DNA of 64,000 bases from Rhodobiaceae bacterium. GTDB taxonomy: Bacteria > Pseudomonadota > Alphaproteobacteria > RS24. The stretch spans positions 1 through 64,000 of the forward strand of contig JAHEGN010000007.1 in the NCBI GenBank assembly GCA_024645085.1. Direction: 5' to 3'. The position numbers and the translations under genes were made by a program. Under the pieces are notes generated by a model. It did no database searches. It was not told where the DNA came from and worked only from the letters and a program-made list of their open reading frames with translations. Positions 9,002 to 18,774 of the stretch are shown one piece after another (the first letter of the stretch is position 1; each line of letters starts with the position of its first letter).

Positions 9002-10372
9002 ATGAAAAAGAATATTGCGCATTATGCGATTATCGCCATCGCCATGACCGGCTTAGTTGCCTGTGGTGGCGATATTGATCGGGCTGAATTTGAAGGCGAA
9101 CGTATTTCAGTGCTGAACTATGAAGCCCAGCTGACGGTTGATCCGCGGCTTGAAAACCAACAAGTGCGCATTTTACCTGCTTTTGACAACAGCCAATGGG
9201 CCAATCCCGGCGGGTTTTCGACCCATGCGGCTTATCATTTGGCCTTGTCTGGTCTAGAGCCTGCTTATGAAATTGACTTTGTTGAGGGCAATTCTGCTGA
9301 TCGCCGTTTGAAAGCGCCGCCAGTGATTGGCGAGGGCAAAGTATTTGCCATGGGCACGCAACTTAATGTCGCCGCCGTCGACGCCGACAGCGGCCAGCCT
9401 GTTTGGCAACAATCAGTGGCGGCAACCTATCGCGAACCGAATTTCAGTCTGACGCGGTTTTTAGGCTTCGCCGACAAGCCCGCTGACATTGAAGACGGTT
9501 GGGGTGGTGGCCTGGCCTATGCCGAGGGTCGCGTGTTTGTGACCACAGGTTTTGGCGAAATTCTTGCTCTGTCGGCTGAAACCGGCGATATCATTTGGCG
9601 GGTGCAAAATAGCGTGCCATTTTCTAATGCGCCAACCGTGCGCAATGGCCGTTTGTTTGTGGTGTCGCAAGACAGTCGCTTGCAAGTGCTATCTACCGAT
9701 GATGGTAGCCGCTTGTGGGAGCATTTAGCGATCACGGAACAGGCCAGTATTCTGGGCGCGTCAAGTCCCGCTGTTTCTGACCAAATCGTTATTGCTGGCT
9801 TTAACTCAGGCGAAGTAGTGGCTCTAAACACCGTCAATGGTTCAGTTATTTGGAGCGATAGTCTGACCAGTCGGGGCACACAAATTACGCCATTGTCAAA
9901 ACTCAACTCAATCGTTGGTCGTCCGGTGATTGACCGCGACCGTGTATTTGTGACCAGCCATGGCGGCCGCACGGCAGCGCTTGATATGCGCAGCGGCGAA
10001 CGTTTGTGGACCACTGATATCGGTTCCATTGAAACACCATGGGTGATGGGTGACTATGTTTTGCTGATGTCGCTTGATGGTGATCTCGTATGCTTGTCGC
10101 GTGAAACCGGCCGCGTGCGCTGGGTTGCCTCTTTGGGCGGCTATGAAGATCCGGAAGACCGTGATGAGCGCATTCGTTGGGCTGGGCCAATTTTGGCCGG
10201 TGAAAAGGTTTTAGTAGTCTCATCCGATGGTCGTCTGGTCAGTGTGAACCCGACCAATGGCGAGCTTATTGAGACGATTGAACTCGACGATGACGTCAGC
10301 CTGCCGCCAATCGTGGCCAATTCGACCCTGTATATTTTGACCGATGAAGGCACGCTCGTCGCGCGCCGTTAG
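9002..10372 (+). CDS. bamB: BamB-like outer-membrane assembly lipoprotein (PQQ-type beta-propeller)
   Basis: Non-essential lipoprotein of the BAM complex, which folds outer-membrane proteins. From the chosen ATG a signal peptide runs to the lipobox LVA-C with Cys21 as the lipidated residue, so the protein is periplasmic and lipid-anchored. Residues about 100-455 contain repeated 'W-x-G-x-V/L...L(D/N)-x-x-(T/D)G' blades typical of PQQ-like eight-bladed propellers (for example VFVTTGFGEILALSAETGDI). The frame is open to 8969, but the ATG at 9002 has GAG eight bases upstream and gives a compact signal peptide. The context YfgM-BamB-Der matches other proteobacteria. Confidence 0.85.
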   Translation: MKKNIAHYAIIAIAMTGLVACGGDIDRAEFEGERISVLNYEAQLTVDPRLENQQVRILPAFDNSQWANPGGFSTHAAYHLALSGLEPAYEIDFVEGNSADRRLKAPPVIGEGKVFAMGTQLNVAAVDADSGQPVWQQSVAATYREPNFSLTRFLGFADKPADIEDGWGGGLAYAEGRVFVTTGFGEILALSAETGDIIWRVQNSVPFSNAPTVRNGRLFVVSQDSRLQVLSTDDGSRLWEHLAITEQASILGASSPAVSDQIVIAGFNSGEVVALNTVNGSVIWSDSLTSRGTQITPLSKLNSIVGRPVIDRDRVFVTSHGGRTAALDMRSGERLWTTDIGSIETPWVMGDYVLLMSLDGDLVCLSRETGRVRWVASLGGYEDPEDRDERIRWAGPILAGEKVLVVSSDGRLVSVNPTNGELIETIELDDDVSLPPIVANSTLYILTDEGTLVARR

Positions 10373-10381
10373 GACTTTCCC

Positions 10382-11797
10382 ATGGCCATGCCATTTGTTT
10401 TAGCCATTGTTGGGCGTCCCAATGTGGGCAAATCAACCTTATTTAACCGGCTTGTGGGCCGGCGTCTGGCGTTGGTCGATGACCAGCCAGGGGTGACGCG
10501 CGATCGGCGATTTGGCGATGCGCGTTTGGGCGATTTGCGCTTTCAAATTATTGATACGGCAGGCTTTGAAGAGGGCAAAACCGGCTCTTTAGAAGCGCGT
10601 ATGCGCCTACAAACCGAAGCGGCGATTGCCGAGGCTGACATGGTGTTAATGCTCACTGACGCGCGCGCTGGCTTATTGCCAGAGGATGAGTTATTTGCCC
10701 GTCTGCTGCGCAAGGCCAATGTGCCGGTGATATTGGCGGCCAATAAATCCGAGGGCGGCGCTGGGCGCGATGGTCTTAATGAAGCCTATCGTCTTGGACT
10801 GGGCGAGCCGATTGCCCTATCTGCCGAGCACGGGCAAGGTACGGATGACTTATACACGTGCATTCGCGATGCGATGGACGCCCATGCGCCAGATTGGGCC
10901 GAGGAAACAGAGGTTGACGAAGACCCTGACTTTGACCCTGATTTGCCATTTGAAGACGATCCAGATAAGCCTTTGCGAGTGGCGATTTTGGGGCGGCCAA
11001 ATGCTGGCAAGTCGACGCTCATCAATTATTTGCTTGGCCAAGAACGCCTACTCACCGGCCCTGAGGCGGGCATTACCCGCGATAGTATTTCAGTCAATTG
11101 GACTTGGGTTGATGAGGCGGCGCCAAATGGCTCGCGTCCCGTCACTCTATGGGATACAGCCGGTGTGCGTCGCAAATCGCGGGTCGTTGAGAAATTGGAA
11201 AAACTATCTGTCGCCGATGGTTTGCGGGCCGTGCGCTTTGCCGAAGTGGTGGTGCTATTGGTCGATGCGACCAGCCCGTTTGACAAGCAAGATATTCAGC
11301 TGGCTGATTTGATTGAGCGCGAGGGACGAGCCTTGGTTGTCGGCATTAACAAATGGGATTTGAAGGTCGATCGTCAAGAAGTGCGCCAAACGATTAATGA
11401 CGCTTTATTGCGCGCCTTGCCAAAATTGCGTGGCGTGCCTGTGGTGATGCTGTCGGCCGAGACCGGTCGCGGTGTCGAAAAGCTGATGCCTGCGGTGCAG
11501 CGCCAATATGAAATTTGGAATGCGCGGATTGGTACAGCAAAACTCAATAAATGGCTTGGGGCGACGATTGACCGTCATCCGCCGCCCGCAGATAAGGGGC
11601 GTCCGGTGCGTCTGCGCTATATTACCCAAGCCAAAGCGCGGCCACCGACCTTTGTCACTTTCTCCAGTCGCGGCCATGCGGTGCCAGAGAGCTATCAGCG
11701 TTATTTAGCCAATAATCTGCGCGAGACCTTTGCTTTGGATGGTGTGCCATTGCGGATTTTTGTGCGCAAGGGCAAAAACCCATATGAGAATAAATAG
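10382..11797 (+). CDS. der: Ribosome biogenesis GTPase Der (EngA)
   Basis: Essential GTPase with two tandem G domains needed for 50S maturation. The first P-loop GRPNVGKST is at 11-19 and the second GRPNAGKST at 204-212; DTAG switch II motifs follow each, and the G4 motifs are NKSE and NKWD. A very acidic linker of about 25 residues (around 172-196) joins the domains, and the C-terminal KH-like domain ends the protein. Length 471 is normal. The start ATG could instead be the one two codons later. Its stop abuts the stop of the convergent SDR gene with no bases between. Confidence 0.96.
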   Translation: MAMPFVLAIVGRPNVGKSTLFNRLVGRRLALVDDQPGVTRDRRFGDARLGDLRFQIIDTAGFEEGKTGSLEARMRLQTEAAIAEADMVLMLTDARAGLLPEDELFARLLRKANVPVILAANKSEGGAGRDGLNEAYRLGLGEPIALSAEHGQGTDDLYTCIRDAMDAHAPDWAEETEVDEDPDFDPDLPFEDDPDKPLRVAILGRPNAGKSTLINYLLGQERLLTGPEAGITRDSISVNWTWVDEAAPNGSRPVTLWDTAGVRRKSRVVEKLEKLSVADGLRAVRFAEVVVLLVDATSPFDKQDIQLADLIEREGRALVVGINKWDLKVDRQEVRQTINDALLRALPKLRGVPVVMLSAETGRGVEKLMPAVQRQYEIWNARIGTAKLNKWLGATIDRHPPPADKGRPVRLRYITQAKARPPTFVTFSSRGHAVPESYQRYLANNLRETFALDGVPLRIFVRKGKNPYENK

Positions 11798-12517
11798 TTA
11801 GGCTTGATAGCGGATAATTTGTCCGGTTTGGGTAAAGTCTGGCGACAAAAGTTCCAAAAACAGCGGTGCAATATCAGCCGGTGTCGGTAAAGTCAGTGGG
11901 TCTTCGCCGGGCATGGCTTTGGCGCGCATGGCGGTACGGGCGGGGCCGGGCGATAAAAGATTAACCCGCAGTTTGTCATTTTCGTGTTCATGCGCCCAGC
12001 TTTGCACCAAAGCATTTAAGGCGGCTTTACTGGTCGCATAAGTGCCCCAGAAGGCCGGTGCTTTGCTGGCCGCGCCAGAGGTAACAAAGACGGCGCGCGG
12101 GGCTTCAGCCTGCATTAATAGAGGTTCCATCGAGCGAATAAGGCGCGCATTTGCGGTCACATTCACCGCCATGGTTTTTTCAAACTCATCGGGCGCAATA
12201 TGTGCGGTTGGTGTCAATGGGCCCAAAAGGCCAGCGTTACCGACCAGAATATCAAGCTTGCCCCAGCGTTCGGCCAAAGTTGCCCCCAGTCGGTCAAGGG
12301 CGTCGAAATCGGTTAAATCAAGTGGCACGCCAGTGGCTTCACCGCCAGCTGATGAAATAATGTCATAAAGTTCTTCCAAGGCACCCTGTGTGCGTCCAAC
12401 CAACAGAACATGAGCGCCGGCTTTGGCAAGTGCTTGTGCGCAGCCATAGCCAAGCCCGCGCGTGGCGCCGGTAACCAGAGCCAGTTTGCCTGAAAAATCA
12501 GCTTGTGCGGTGCTCAT
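11798..12517 (-). CDS. SDR family NAD(P)-dependent oxidoreductase
   Basis: A 239-residue classical short-chain dehydrogenase: TGATRGLG cofactor motif (16-23), NAG (94-96), Ser147 in VTSGAAS, and the Tyr160/Lys164 pair in YATSK. The substrate is not evident. It lies three nt downstream of purF on the same strand, a placement I recall for an SDR gene in other alphaproteobacteria, so it is likely the last gene of the radA-cvpA-purF transcript. It has no recognisable link to purine synthesis. Confidence 0.85.
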   Translation of the reverse strand: MSTAQADFSGKLALVTGATRGLGYGCAQALAKAGAHVLLVGRTQGALEELYDIISSAGGEATGVPLDLTDFDALDRLGATLAERWGKLDILVGNAGLLGPLTPTAHIAPDEFEKTMAVNVTANARLIRSMEPLLMQAEAPRAVFVTSGAASKAPAFWGTYATSKAALNALVQSWAHEHENDKLRVNLLSPGPARTAMRAKAMPGEDPLTLPTPADIAPLFLELLSPDFTQTGQIIRYQA

Positions 12518-12520
12518 GAT

Positions 12521-13975
12521 TTAGCCTTGCTCGGACAGCAGTGATAATTGTTGCACTTTGTCGCCGCGATTTTGATCGGCCAATAAGGTCGGATAATCGC
12601 CAGTAAAACAATGATCTGTAAATTGCGGACGCTCATTATTGCGGCCATCCTCAAAACCCATGGCTTGATACAGGCCGTGTACACTTAAAAACGCCAGACT
12701 ATCAGCGCCAATATAGGCACACATTTCCTCGAGCGTATTATTGGCAGCCAATAATTGCTCTTGGCTAGGCGTATCAATACCATAGAAATCTGGGTGAGTA
12801 ATCGGCGGGGCGGCAATGCGCATATGCACTTCTGTCGCGCCAGCATCGCGCATCATTTGCACGATTTTGACCGAGGTCGTGCCGCGCACAATCGAGTCAT
12901 CAATCAAAATGACCCGCTTGCCCTCGACGTGAATGCGATTGGCATTATGTTTCAGCTTCACAGAAAAAGCCCGGATAGACTGCTGCGGCTCAATAAATGT
13001 GCGGCCCACATAATGATTGCGAATGATGCCAAGTTCAAATGGAATGCCCGAGGTTTCGCCATAGCCAATCGCGGCTGGTACGCCGCTGTCGGGCACGGGA
13101 ATAACCACATCTGCATCAACATGGCTTTCCGATGCTAATTGGCGGCCAAAGGCTTTGCGGCATTCATAAACGCTGCGTCCGCCAATCATACTGTCGGGGC
13201 GGGAGAAATAAATATACTCGAAAATACACGGACGCGCTTCCATTGGCGGGAATGGTTTGTGGCTTTCGAGACCATTTTCTGTGATTACAACAATCTCACC
13301 ATTCTCGACTTCGCGAACAAATTTAGCGCCAATAATATCCAGCGCACATGTTTCGGAGGCGAGCAAATAATGGCCGTCCAATTTACCAATGACCAGCGGG
13401 CGAATGCCCAATGGGTCGCGCGCGCCAATGAGTTTTTTATTGGTCAGCACGACCAGCGCATAAGCGCCTTCGATTTGGAACAAAGCATCAGTGAACCGTG
13501 CCAGCGTGTTGACCCGTTTCGAGCGGGCGACCAATTGCAAAATCGTTTCCGTGTCGGATGTTGATTGAAAAATTGAACCGCTTTTGACCAGCTCATCGCG
13601 CAAAGAAAGCGCATTGGTTAAATTACCATTATGGGCAATGGCAAAACCGCCGCCGGCTAAATCGGCAAATAATGGCTGAACATTGCGTAAAATCGTGCCG
13701 CCGGTCGTTGAATAACGCACATGGCCGACAGCCGCGCTGCCGGTCAATTGATCAAGCACGCTGGCTTTGGTGAAATGCTCACTGACCAAGCCCAATCGGC
13801 GTTCGGCGAAAAAGTTTTTACCATCAAAACTGACAATACCGGCGGCTTCTTGGCCACGGTGTTGCAGCGCGTGTAAGCCAAGTGCCGTCAAAGCTGCGGC
13901 ATCGGGATGACCAAAAATACCAAAGACGCCACATTCTTCACGCAGACGATCATCATGGGATGTGTCTGTACTCAT
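12521..13975 (-). CDS. purF: Amidophosphoribosyltransferase
   Basis: First committed enzyme of purine synthesis: PRPP plus glutamine gives 5-phosphoribosylamine. The catalytic N-terminal nucleophile is Cys15 in REECGVFG, implying removal of a 14-residue propeptide as in the Bacillus-type enzyme. The PRPP loop VILIDDSIVRGTT is at 355-367. Near the C-terminus the sequence reads FTDHCFTG, so the Cys-x-x-Cys pair that holds the [4Fe-4S] cluster in Bacillus has only one Cys; a cluster is therefore doubtful. Its ATG overlaps the cvpA stop by four bases (ATGA). Confidence 0.95.
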   Translation of the reverse strand: MSTDTSHDDRLREECGVFGIFGHPDAAALTALGLHALQHRGQEAAGIVSFDGKNFFAERRLGLVSEHFTKASVLDQLTGSAAVGHVRYSTTGGTILRNVQPLFADLAGGGFAIAHNGNLTNALSLRDELVKSGSIFQSTSDTETILQLVARSKRVNTLARFTDALFQIEGAYALVVLTNKKLIGARDPLGIRPLVIGKLDGHYLLASETCALDIIGAKFVREVENGEIVVITENGLESHKPFPPMEARPCIFEYIYFSRPDSMIGGRSVYECRKAFGRQLASESHVDADVVIPVPDSGVPAAIGYGETSGIPFELGIIRNHYVGRTFIEPQQSIRAFSVKLKHNANRIHVEGKRVILIDDSIVRGTTSVKIVQMMRDAGATEVHMRIAAPPITHPDFYGIDTPSQEQLLAANNTLEEMCAYIGADSLAFLSVHGLYQAMGFEDGRNNERPQFTDHCFTGDYPTLLADQNRGDKVQQLSLLSEQG

Positions 13976-14670
13976 TCGACCCCCTCCGAATTACGGATTA
14001 AACGCTCCATTGAGTTACGTTCGGTCTGTTTATAGCCTGTGTCTGGAGCGCTGTCTTGTGATTCATTTGGCTGATTTGTTGATTGTTGCGTTGCTGCATC
14101 AAGTACTTGCGAGCCAACCCCTCGAATGATGCTACCGGTCGCCGGATTATCGGTGAACATGCCGTCAATATTGGAAATATTGAGCGGCAGACGGTCTAAT
14201 GGCACGAAAGTGACAAGAAGTTTCGTGCCGGTTTGCATGAGTGGGCGCATTTTTGCGTCGGCCACCCATTGTGGATGGTCTTTTTCAGGCATGATTAAAA
14301 CGAAAACAAAATAGGCGAGGCAGACAATCACTGCGCCGCGCAACGTGCCGAAAATAATACCTAATGTGCGGTCTAACATGCCAATTGGGCTGGCTTTTAG
14401 CGTGCGGGCGAAGGCATTAGCAGCAAAAGAAAACACCACCAGCACAAAGATGAACACCAGCAACATAGAGCCCGCATTCACCACCCACGATATATCAATG
14501 TAGTCGGCCAATAATGGCTTGAGAAGGGGGCCAAAATAGATTGCCGCATAGGCTGATACAACCCAACCAGCGATCGATAAGACTTCCTTGGTGAAGCCGC
14601 GCATCAGAGATAGCGCTGCCGAAACCAACAGCACGGCGAAAATCACATAATCAAGCGCGAGTAATTCCAT
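13972..14670 (-). CDS. cvpA: CvpA family membrane protein
   Basis: 232 residues with four hydrophobic segments in the first about 130 (for example YVIFAVLLVSAALSLMRGFTKEV and AVIVCLAYFVFVLIM), then a polar Gln/Asn/Ser-rich cytoplasmic or periplasmic tail. The LSLMRGFTKEVLSIAGWVVSAYAA segment is typical of CvpA, a family named for colicin V production but now linked to envelope integrity. Coupling to purF (four-base overlap) is a widespread arrangement. It follows radA by 25 nt on the same strand. Confidence 0.88.
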   Translation of the reverse strand: MELLALDYVIFAVLLVSAALSLMRGFTKEVLSIAGWVVSAYAAIYFGPLLKPLLADYIDISWVVNAGSMLLVFIFVLVVFSFAANAFARTLKASPIGMLDRTLGIIFGTLRGAVIVCLAYFVFVLIMPEKDHPQWVADAKMRPLMQTGTKLLVTFVPLDRLPLNISNIDGMFTDNPATGSIIRGVGSQVLDAATQQSTNQPNESQDSAPDTGYKQTERNSMERLIRNSEGVE

Positions 14671-14695
14671 GTGTTTTACCTAACATGAGTCGATG

Positions 14696-16072
14696 TTAAT
14701 GCCCGCCTGAAACACCTAAGGCGGCAATCAAGCTGGCCAAATCTTCGATGGGTTTAACTTTCATTTTGGCGGCTTCCGAGGTTTTGCTAGCCGGTGGCGC
14801 ATAAGCCGTTTCAAAGCCTAATTTTGCGGCTTCTTTCAAACGCACACCATGCTGGGTTACCGGACGCACGGCACCGGATAAGCTAATCTCGCCAAATACC
14901 ACACTTTGCGACGGAATCGGCGTGCCGCTGAGCGATGAAATAAGCGCCGCCGCAACTGCCAAATCAGCGGCTGGTTCGTTAATCCGTAAGCCACCAGCAA
15001 CATTCAGGAAAACATCGCGACCGGCGAATGACAGGCCGCAGCGCGCTTCCAAAACCGCTAAAACCATGGATAGCCGATTGCTATCCCAGCCAACCACAGC
15101 ACGGCGCGGTGTGGCCAATGATGAGGGAGCGGCGAGGGCTTGAATTTCAACCAATAGCGGGCGCGTGCCCTCAATACCGGCAAAGACAGCGGCGCCGGGT
15201 ACATTATCATCGCGCCCTTCAAGGAATAGGGCCGACGGATTTTGTACTTCAACCAGGCCCTCTGACTGCATTTCAAAAACCCCAATTTCATGGGCCGGGC
15301 CGAAGCGGTTTTTAATGGCCCGCAAAATCCTAAACTGGTCGCCCCGATCGCCTTCAAAGTAAATCACTGTGTCGACCATATGCTCAAGCACGCGCGGGCC
15401 AGCAATTTGCCCATCTTTGGTGACATGGCCAACCAGCACCAGAGCGGCATCATTTTTCTTGGCGAAATGGATGAGCTCTTGGCCGGCAACGCGAACTTGG
15501 CTAACTGTGCCGGGAGCGGCTTCAATGGCCGGCGACCACATGGTTTGAATGGAGTCAATGACCACGAGCGCCAAATCCTTTTGCCCGGTCAAGGTTTTGC
15601 AAATATCCGCAACATTGGTTTCAGCGGCCAGCTCAACCGGTGCATCAGCAACCCCCAGTCGGGCCGCACGCATACGCAATTGGGCCAAGGCTTCCTCGCC
15701 AGAAATATAAATCACCCGCCCGCCAGACTTGCCCAGACTGGCCACCGCTTGCAGCAATAAGGTGGATTTACCAATCCCCGGATCCCCGCCAATCAGCGTC
15801 GCTGAGCCCGGCACCAGGCCGCCGCCTAAAACCCGGTCAAATTCGCTTATACCGGTTTTTTTGCGTTCCGGCTCAGCCTCATTACCAGCCAGAGAGGTGA
15901 GGGTGATGGCTTGTCCTTTGGCCGCTTTGGCGCCGCGCCCAATTGGCGGCGCACTGCTGCCGGCCTCTTCAGAAATTGTATTCCACTGGTGGCAACTTTC
16001 GCATTTACCCGACCATTTATTGGTAACCGCACCGCAATTATTGCAAGCAAAACTACTTTGACCACGAGCCAT
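14696..16072 (-). CDS. radA: DNA repair protein RadA
   Basis: RecA-like helicase that extends branches during homologous recombination. The N-terminal zinc finger uses Cys10, Cys13, Cys24 and Cys27; Walker A GGDPGIGKST is at 95-104; the RadA-specific KNRFG motif is near 257-261; and a Lon-like C-terminal domain follows (about 285-455). Length 458 fits the family. Its ATG overlaps the mlaF stop by one base (TAATG), so translation is probably coupled to the lipid transporter genes upstream. Confidence 0.96.
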   Translation of the reverse strand: MARGQSSFACNNCGAVTNKWSGKCESCHQWNTISEEAGSSAPPIGRGAKAAKGQAITLTSLAGNEAEPERKKTGISEFDRVLGGGLVPGSATLIGGDPGIGKSTLLLQAVASLGKSGGRVIYISGEEALAQLRMRAARLGVADAPVELAAETNVADICKTLTGQKDLALVVIDSIQTMWSPAIEAAPGTVSQVRVAGQELIHFAKKNDAALVLVGHVTKDGQIAGPRVLEHMVDTVIYFEGDRGDQFRILRAIKNRFGPAHEIGVFEMQSEGLVEVQNPSALFLEGRDDNVPGAAVFAGIEGTRPLLVEIQALAAPSSLATPRRAVVGWDSNRLSMVLAVLEARCGLSFAGRDVFLNVAGGLRINEPAADLAVAAALISSLSGTPIPSQSVVFGEISLSGAVRPVTQHGVRLKEAAKLGFETAYAPPASKTSEAAKMKVKPIEDLASLIAALGVSGGH

Positions 16073-16863
16073 TACTGCCCCTCGCCAGCGGCACTAATCT
16101 GCTGGCCTTCCACTTCAATAGGGCCCTCGGCGAGACCATTGACGAATTGCAATAAAAACGGGTCATCTGAAGCGGCTAGTTCCTCAGCATTGCCGTGCCA
16201 AATAATCTCGCCCTTATAAAGCAGGGCGGTTTTGTCGGCGATGGCGCGGACGCTGGTCATATCATGGGTGATGGTCAATGTCGTGGCCCCCAATTCTTGC
16301 ACGCAATCGCGTATCAAATGGTTGATGACATCAGTCATAATTGGGTCGAGACCGGTGGTTGGCTCATCAAAGAAAATAATTTTGGGTTTACAGGCAATGG
16401 CGCGGGCCAAACCAACGCGCTTATGCATGCCACCGGATAGGGAGGCCGGGTAGAGGTCAAGCAATTCCGGCCCCAGCCCAACAAGCGCCAGACTATCCAC
16501 CGCTTGGTCACGGGCGTCGGCTTCGCTGAAACCTTGATTTTGAATGGCCTGAAAAGCGACATTGCGCCAAACTGGCAGGCTGTCAAATAGGGCGCCATTC
16601 TGAAACAACATGCCCATTTGCGCGTCAATTTCTTGCCGTTGGTTGCGCGCAAGGCCGACGGTTTCAGTGCCGTCAATTTTAATAGACCCCTGTTCGGGGT
16701 GTAAAAGGCCGAGGATGGATTTCAGCATCACCGACTTGCCGCTGCCGGAGCCGCCGATTACCACCAGCGATTGACCTTCATCAACAGATAAATTGACCCC
16801 GCGCAAAACCTTTTTCGTCCCGAAGGTTTTATGAACATTGCTGAGGGTGATTTTTTCGCTCAT
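16072..16863 (-). CDS. mlaF: ABC transporter ATP-binding protein, MlaF type
   Basis: ATPase of the MlaFED phospholipid transporter that maintains outer-membrane asymmetry. Walker A GGSGSGKSV is at 37-45, the signature LSGGMHKRVG at 141-150 (the K-R after the glycines is typical of MlaF), and Walker B IIFFDEP at 161-167. Length 263 is typical. It overlaps the mlaE stop by four bases. The substrate-binding subunit gene mlaD lies 29 kb away at 45.7 kb, next to the NDUFA12 gene. Confidence 0.9.
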   Translation of the reverse strand: MSEKITLSNVHKTFGTKKVLRGVNLSVDEGQSLVVIGGSGSGKSVMLKSILGLLHPEQGSIKIDGTETVGLARNQRQEIDAQMGMLFQNGALFDSLPVWRNVAFQAIQNQGFSEADARDQAVDSLALVGLGPELLDLYPASLSGGMHKRVGLARAIACKPKIIFFDEPTTGLDPIMTDVINHLIRDCVQELGATTLTITHDMTSVRAIADKTALLYKGEIIWHGNAEELAASDDPFLLQFVNGLAEGPIEVEGQQISAAGEGQ

Positions 16864-17633
16864 GCAGAAAACAATAGTGAGGTCATGAGATAATTGGCGG
16901 CCAGAATCAAAATCGACGCTGTTACCACCGCATTGGTGGTGGCGCGGCCGACTCCTTGCGCGCCGCCTTTTGAATAATAGCCATTGTAACAGCCCATTGT
17001 GGCAATGATGAAACCGAACATCAGAGCTTTAATCAGGCCTGAACTAATATCGTCAAAGCTCAGGAAATTAACCGTGCTTTGCACATAAATCGCCGCATTA
17101 AAGCCAAATGATTGGGTCGACACCACAAAGCCGCCAAACACGCCGATAATATCGGCAACCAGTGCCAATACAGGCATGCATAAAGTGGCGGCAATGACCC
17201 GTGGGGCGATGAGATATTTGAATGGATCGGTCGACAATGTGGTCAGCGCATCAATTTGCTCGGTGACCCGCATGGTGCCAATTTCAGCGGCAATGGCAGC
17301 GCTCACGCGGCCTGCCAGCATTAACCCACCAAACACCGGTCCCAATTCGCGGGTGATACCAAGCGCGACAATGGTCGAGACAATGGTCTCAGAGTTAAAC
17401 TGATTGCCGCCATAATAGATTTGAATGGCCAAAGCCCCGCCGGTGAAAAATGACGTCAGGGCGACAACTGGTAGAGAGAGATAGCCAATACGAATAATTT
17501 GTTGGCCAATCATGCGGAAATAAAACGGCCCTCGAACAATTGCCTTGCCGGTTTCGGCGATAAATAGGCTGAGTTGCCCGACTTGGGCAAAAAAGCCAAT
17601 GAAAAAGCGTCCGATAGTTGCAAATGCGGTCAA
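16860..17633 (-). CDS. mlaE: ABC transporter permease, MlaE type
   Basis: Inner-membrane permease of the MlaFED complex, with about five to six hydrophobic segments and the family core GNQFNSETIVSTIVALGITRELGPV and AAIAAEIGTMRVTEQIDAL. The frame is open to 17813, deep inside alr. I chose TTG 17631-17633, which lies 32 nt past the alr stop and has GGGG six bases upstream; it yields 257 residues, the usual size. Alternatives are TTG at 17675 or ATG at 17720, both overlapping alr. Non-ATG initiation here would lower expression relative to alr. Family call firm, start moderate. Confidence 0.87.
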   Translation of the reverse strand: MTAFATIGRFFIGFFAQVGQLSLFIAETGKAIVRGPFYFRMIGQQIIRIGYLSLPVVALTSFFTGGALAIQIYYGGNQFNSETIVSTIVALGITRELGPVFGGLMLAGRVSAAIAAEIGTMRVTEQIDALTTLSTDPFKYLIAPRVIAATLCMPVLALVADIIGVFGGFVVSTQSFGFNAAIYVQSTVNFLSFDDISSGLIKALMFGFIIATMGCYNGYYSKGGAQGVGRATTNAVVTASILILAANYLMTSLLFSA

Positions 17634-17664
17634 GTGTTTCCCCGTTTGCCCGATTGGTGGGCGC

Positions 17665-18774
17665 TTATTGGTCAATCCAAATACGGTTATAGCGGCTTCC
17701 GAGGCTGGTGAGAAGCTCATATGAGATGGTCTGTCCGTTTTCGGCCAATTTATCAATCGTTTGGTGCTGACCAAATACTTCAACCATTGTGTCGACCGCC
17801 GGTAAGGTGGCAAAATCGGTCAAATCAATGGCCAGACTATCCATCGACACGCGCCCCAAAATAGGCGCTGGCTGGCCGTCAATCATCAGGCTTGCGCGGC
17901 TATGAGGGCGATCGCCAAAATGGCGCATAAAGCCATCGCCATAGCCAAGCCCAACAATGCCGATTTGCATATCATGCGGTGCCGTGAAGCTGGCGCCATA
18001 GCCGACCGTGTCGCCAATCGACAGGCTGCGGGTTTGCAACAAGGGGGCGTGCAAGTGCACCACCGGTTTGAGCGCCGTGTCGTCACCATTGGCGCTGCCA
18101 CCATAAAGGCTGATGCCGGGGCGTGTCATGTCGAACAAATAAGCCTCGCCCAAGATCACGCCACCAGAATTGGCCAAAGAGGCGGGGGCGGTAGGCAATT
18201 GCTGGCGCATGTGTAAAAAACACTCCAATTGCGCGCGATTCATCGGATTATCGGCCTCGTCTGAACACGCCAAATGGCTAGCAATCAAGCTCACCGTCCA
18301 GCCGTTAAAATAATCACTTACCTGCGCCAAATCGGCGACATCGGCTTCGCTTAGGCCGAGGCGGTTGAAACCCGTATCAATAAATAAAGCGGCTGGCAAA
18401 GCGGTTTTTTCAGTCAGGCAATAGGCTTGCCATGCTTTGATTTGTGCTAGTGAAATCAGACAGGGGCGCAAATTGGCCGCGGCGAAGGCTGCTGCTGCGC
18501 CGGTTGGTAGCCCGTTGAGAACATAAATCACCACATCGGGCAAAAGCGCACGTAAATCCAATGCCTCTCGGCTTTGCGCCACAAAAAAGCTACGGCAACC
18601 AGCCGCATATAGCACTGGCGCGACCTGTTCCAGACCAAGACCATAAGCATCTGCCTTGACCACACAAGCGGTTTCCGCCGCCCCTGATTTGTCTTTCATG
18701 GTGAGGTAATTATCGCGCAGGGCTGCCAAATTTATCGTGACCTGACCACCATCAAGGGCTGACGCGCTGCTCAT
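17665..18774 (-). CDS. alr: Alanine racemase
   Basis: PLP enzyme making D-alanine for peptidoglycan. Lys40 in VVKADAYGLG carries PLP, and the second catalytic base Tyr is in DTVGYGASF in the C-terminal beta-domain. MTRPGISLYGG and RVSMD are further family signatures. Length 369 is normal. Its ATG overlaps the dnaB stop by one base (TAATG). The dnaB-alr pairing is shared widely across proteobacteria. Confidence 0.94.
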   Translation of the reverse strand: MSSASALDGGQVTINLAALRDNYLTMKDKSGAAETACVVKADAYGLGLEQVAPVLYAAGCRSFFVAQSREALDLRALLPDVVIYVLNGLPTGAAAAFAAANLRPCLISLAQIKAWQAYCLTEKTALPAALFIDTGFNRLGLSEADVADLAQVSDYFNGWTVSLIASHLACSDEADNPMNRAQLECFLHMRQQLPTAPASLANSGGVILGEAYLFDMTRPGISLYGGSANGDDTALKPVVHLHAPLLQTRSLSIGDTVGYGASFTAPHDMQIGIVGLGYGDGFMRHFGDRPHSRASLMIDGQPAPILGRVSMDSLAIDLTDFATLPAVDTMVEVFGQHQTIDKLAENGQTISYELLTSLGSRYNRIWIDQ

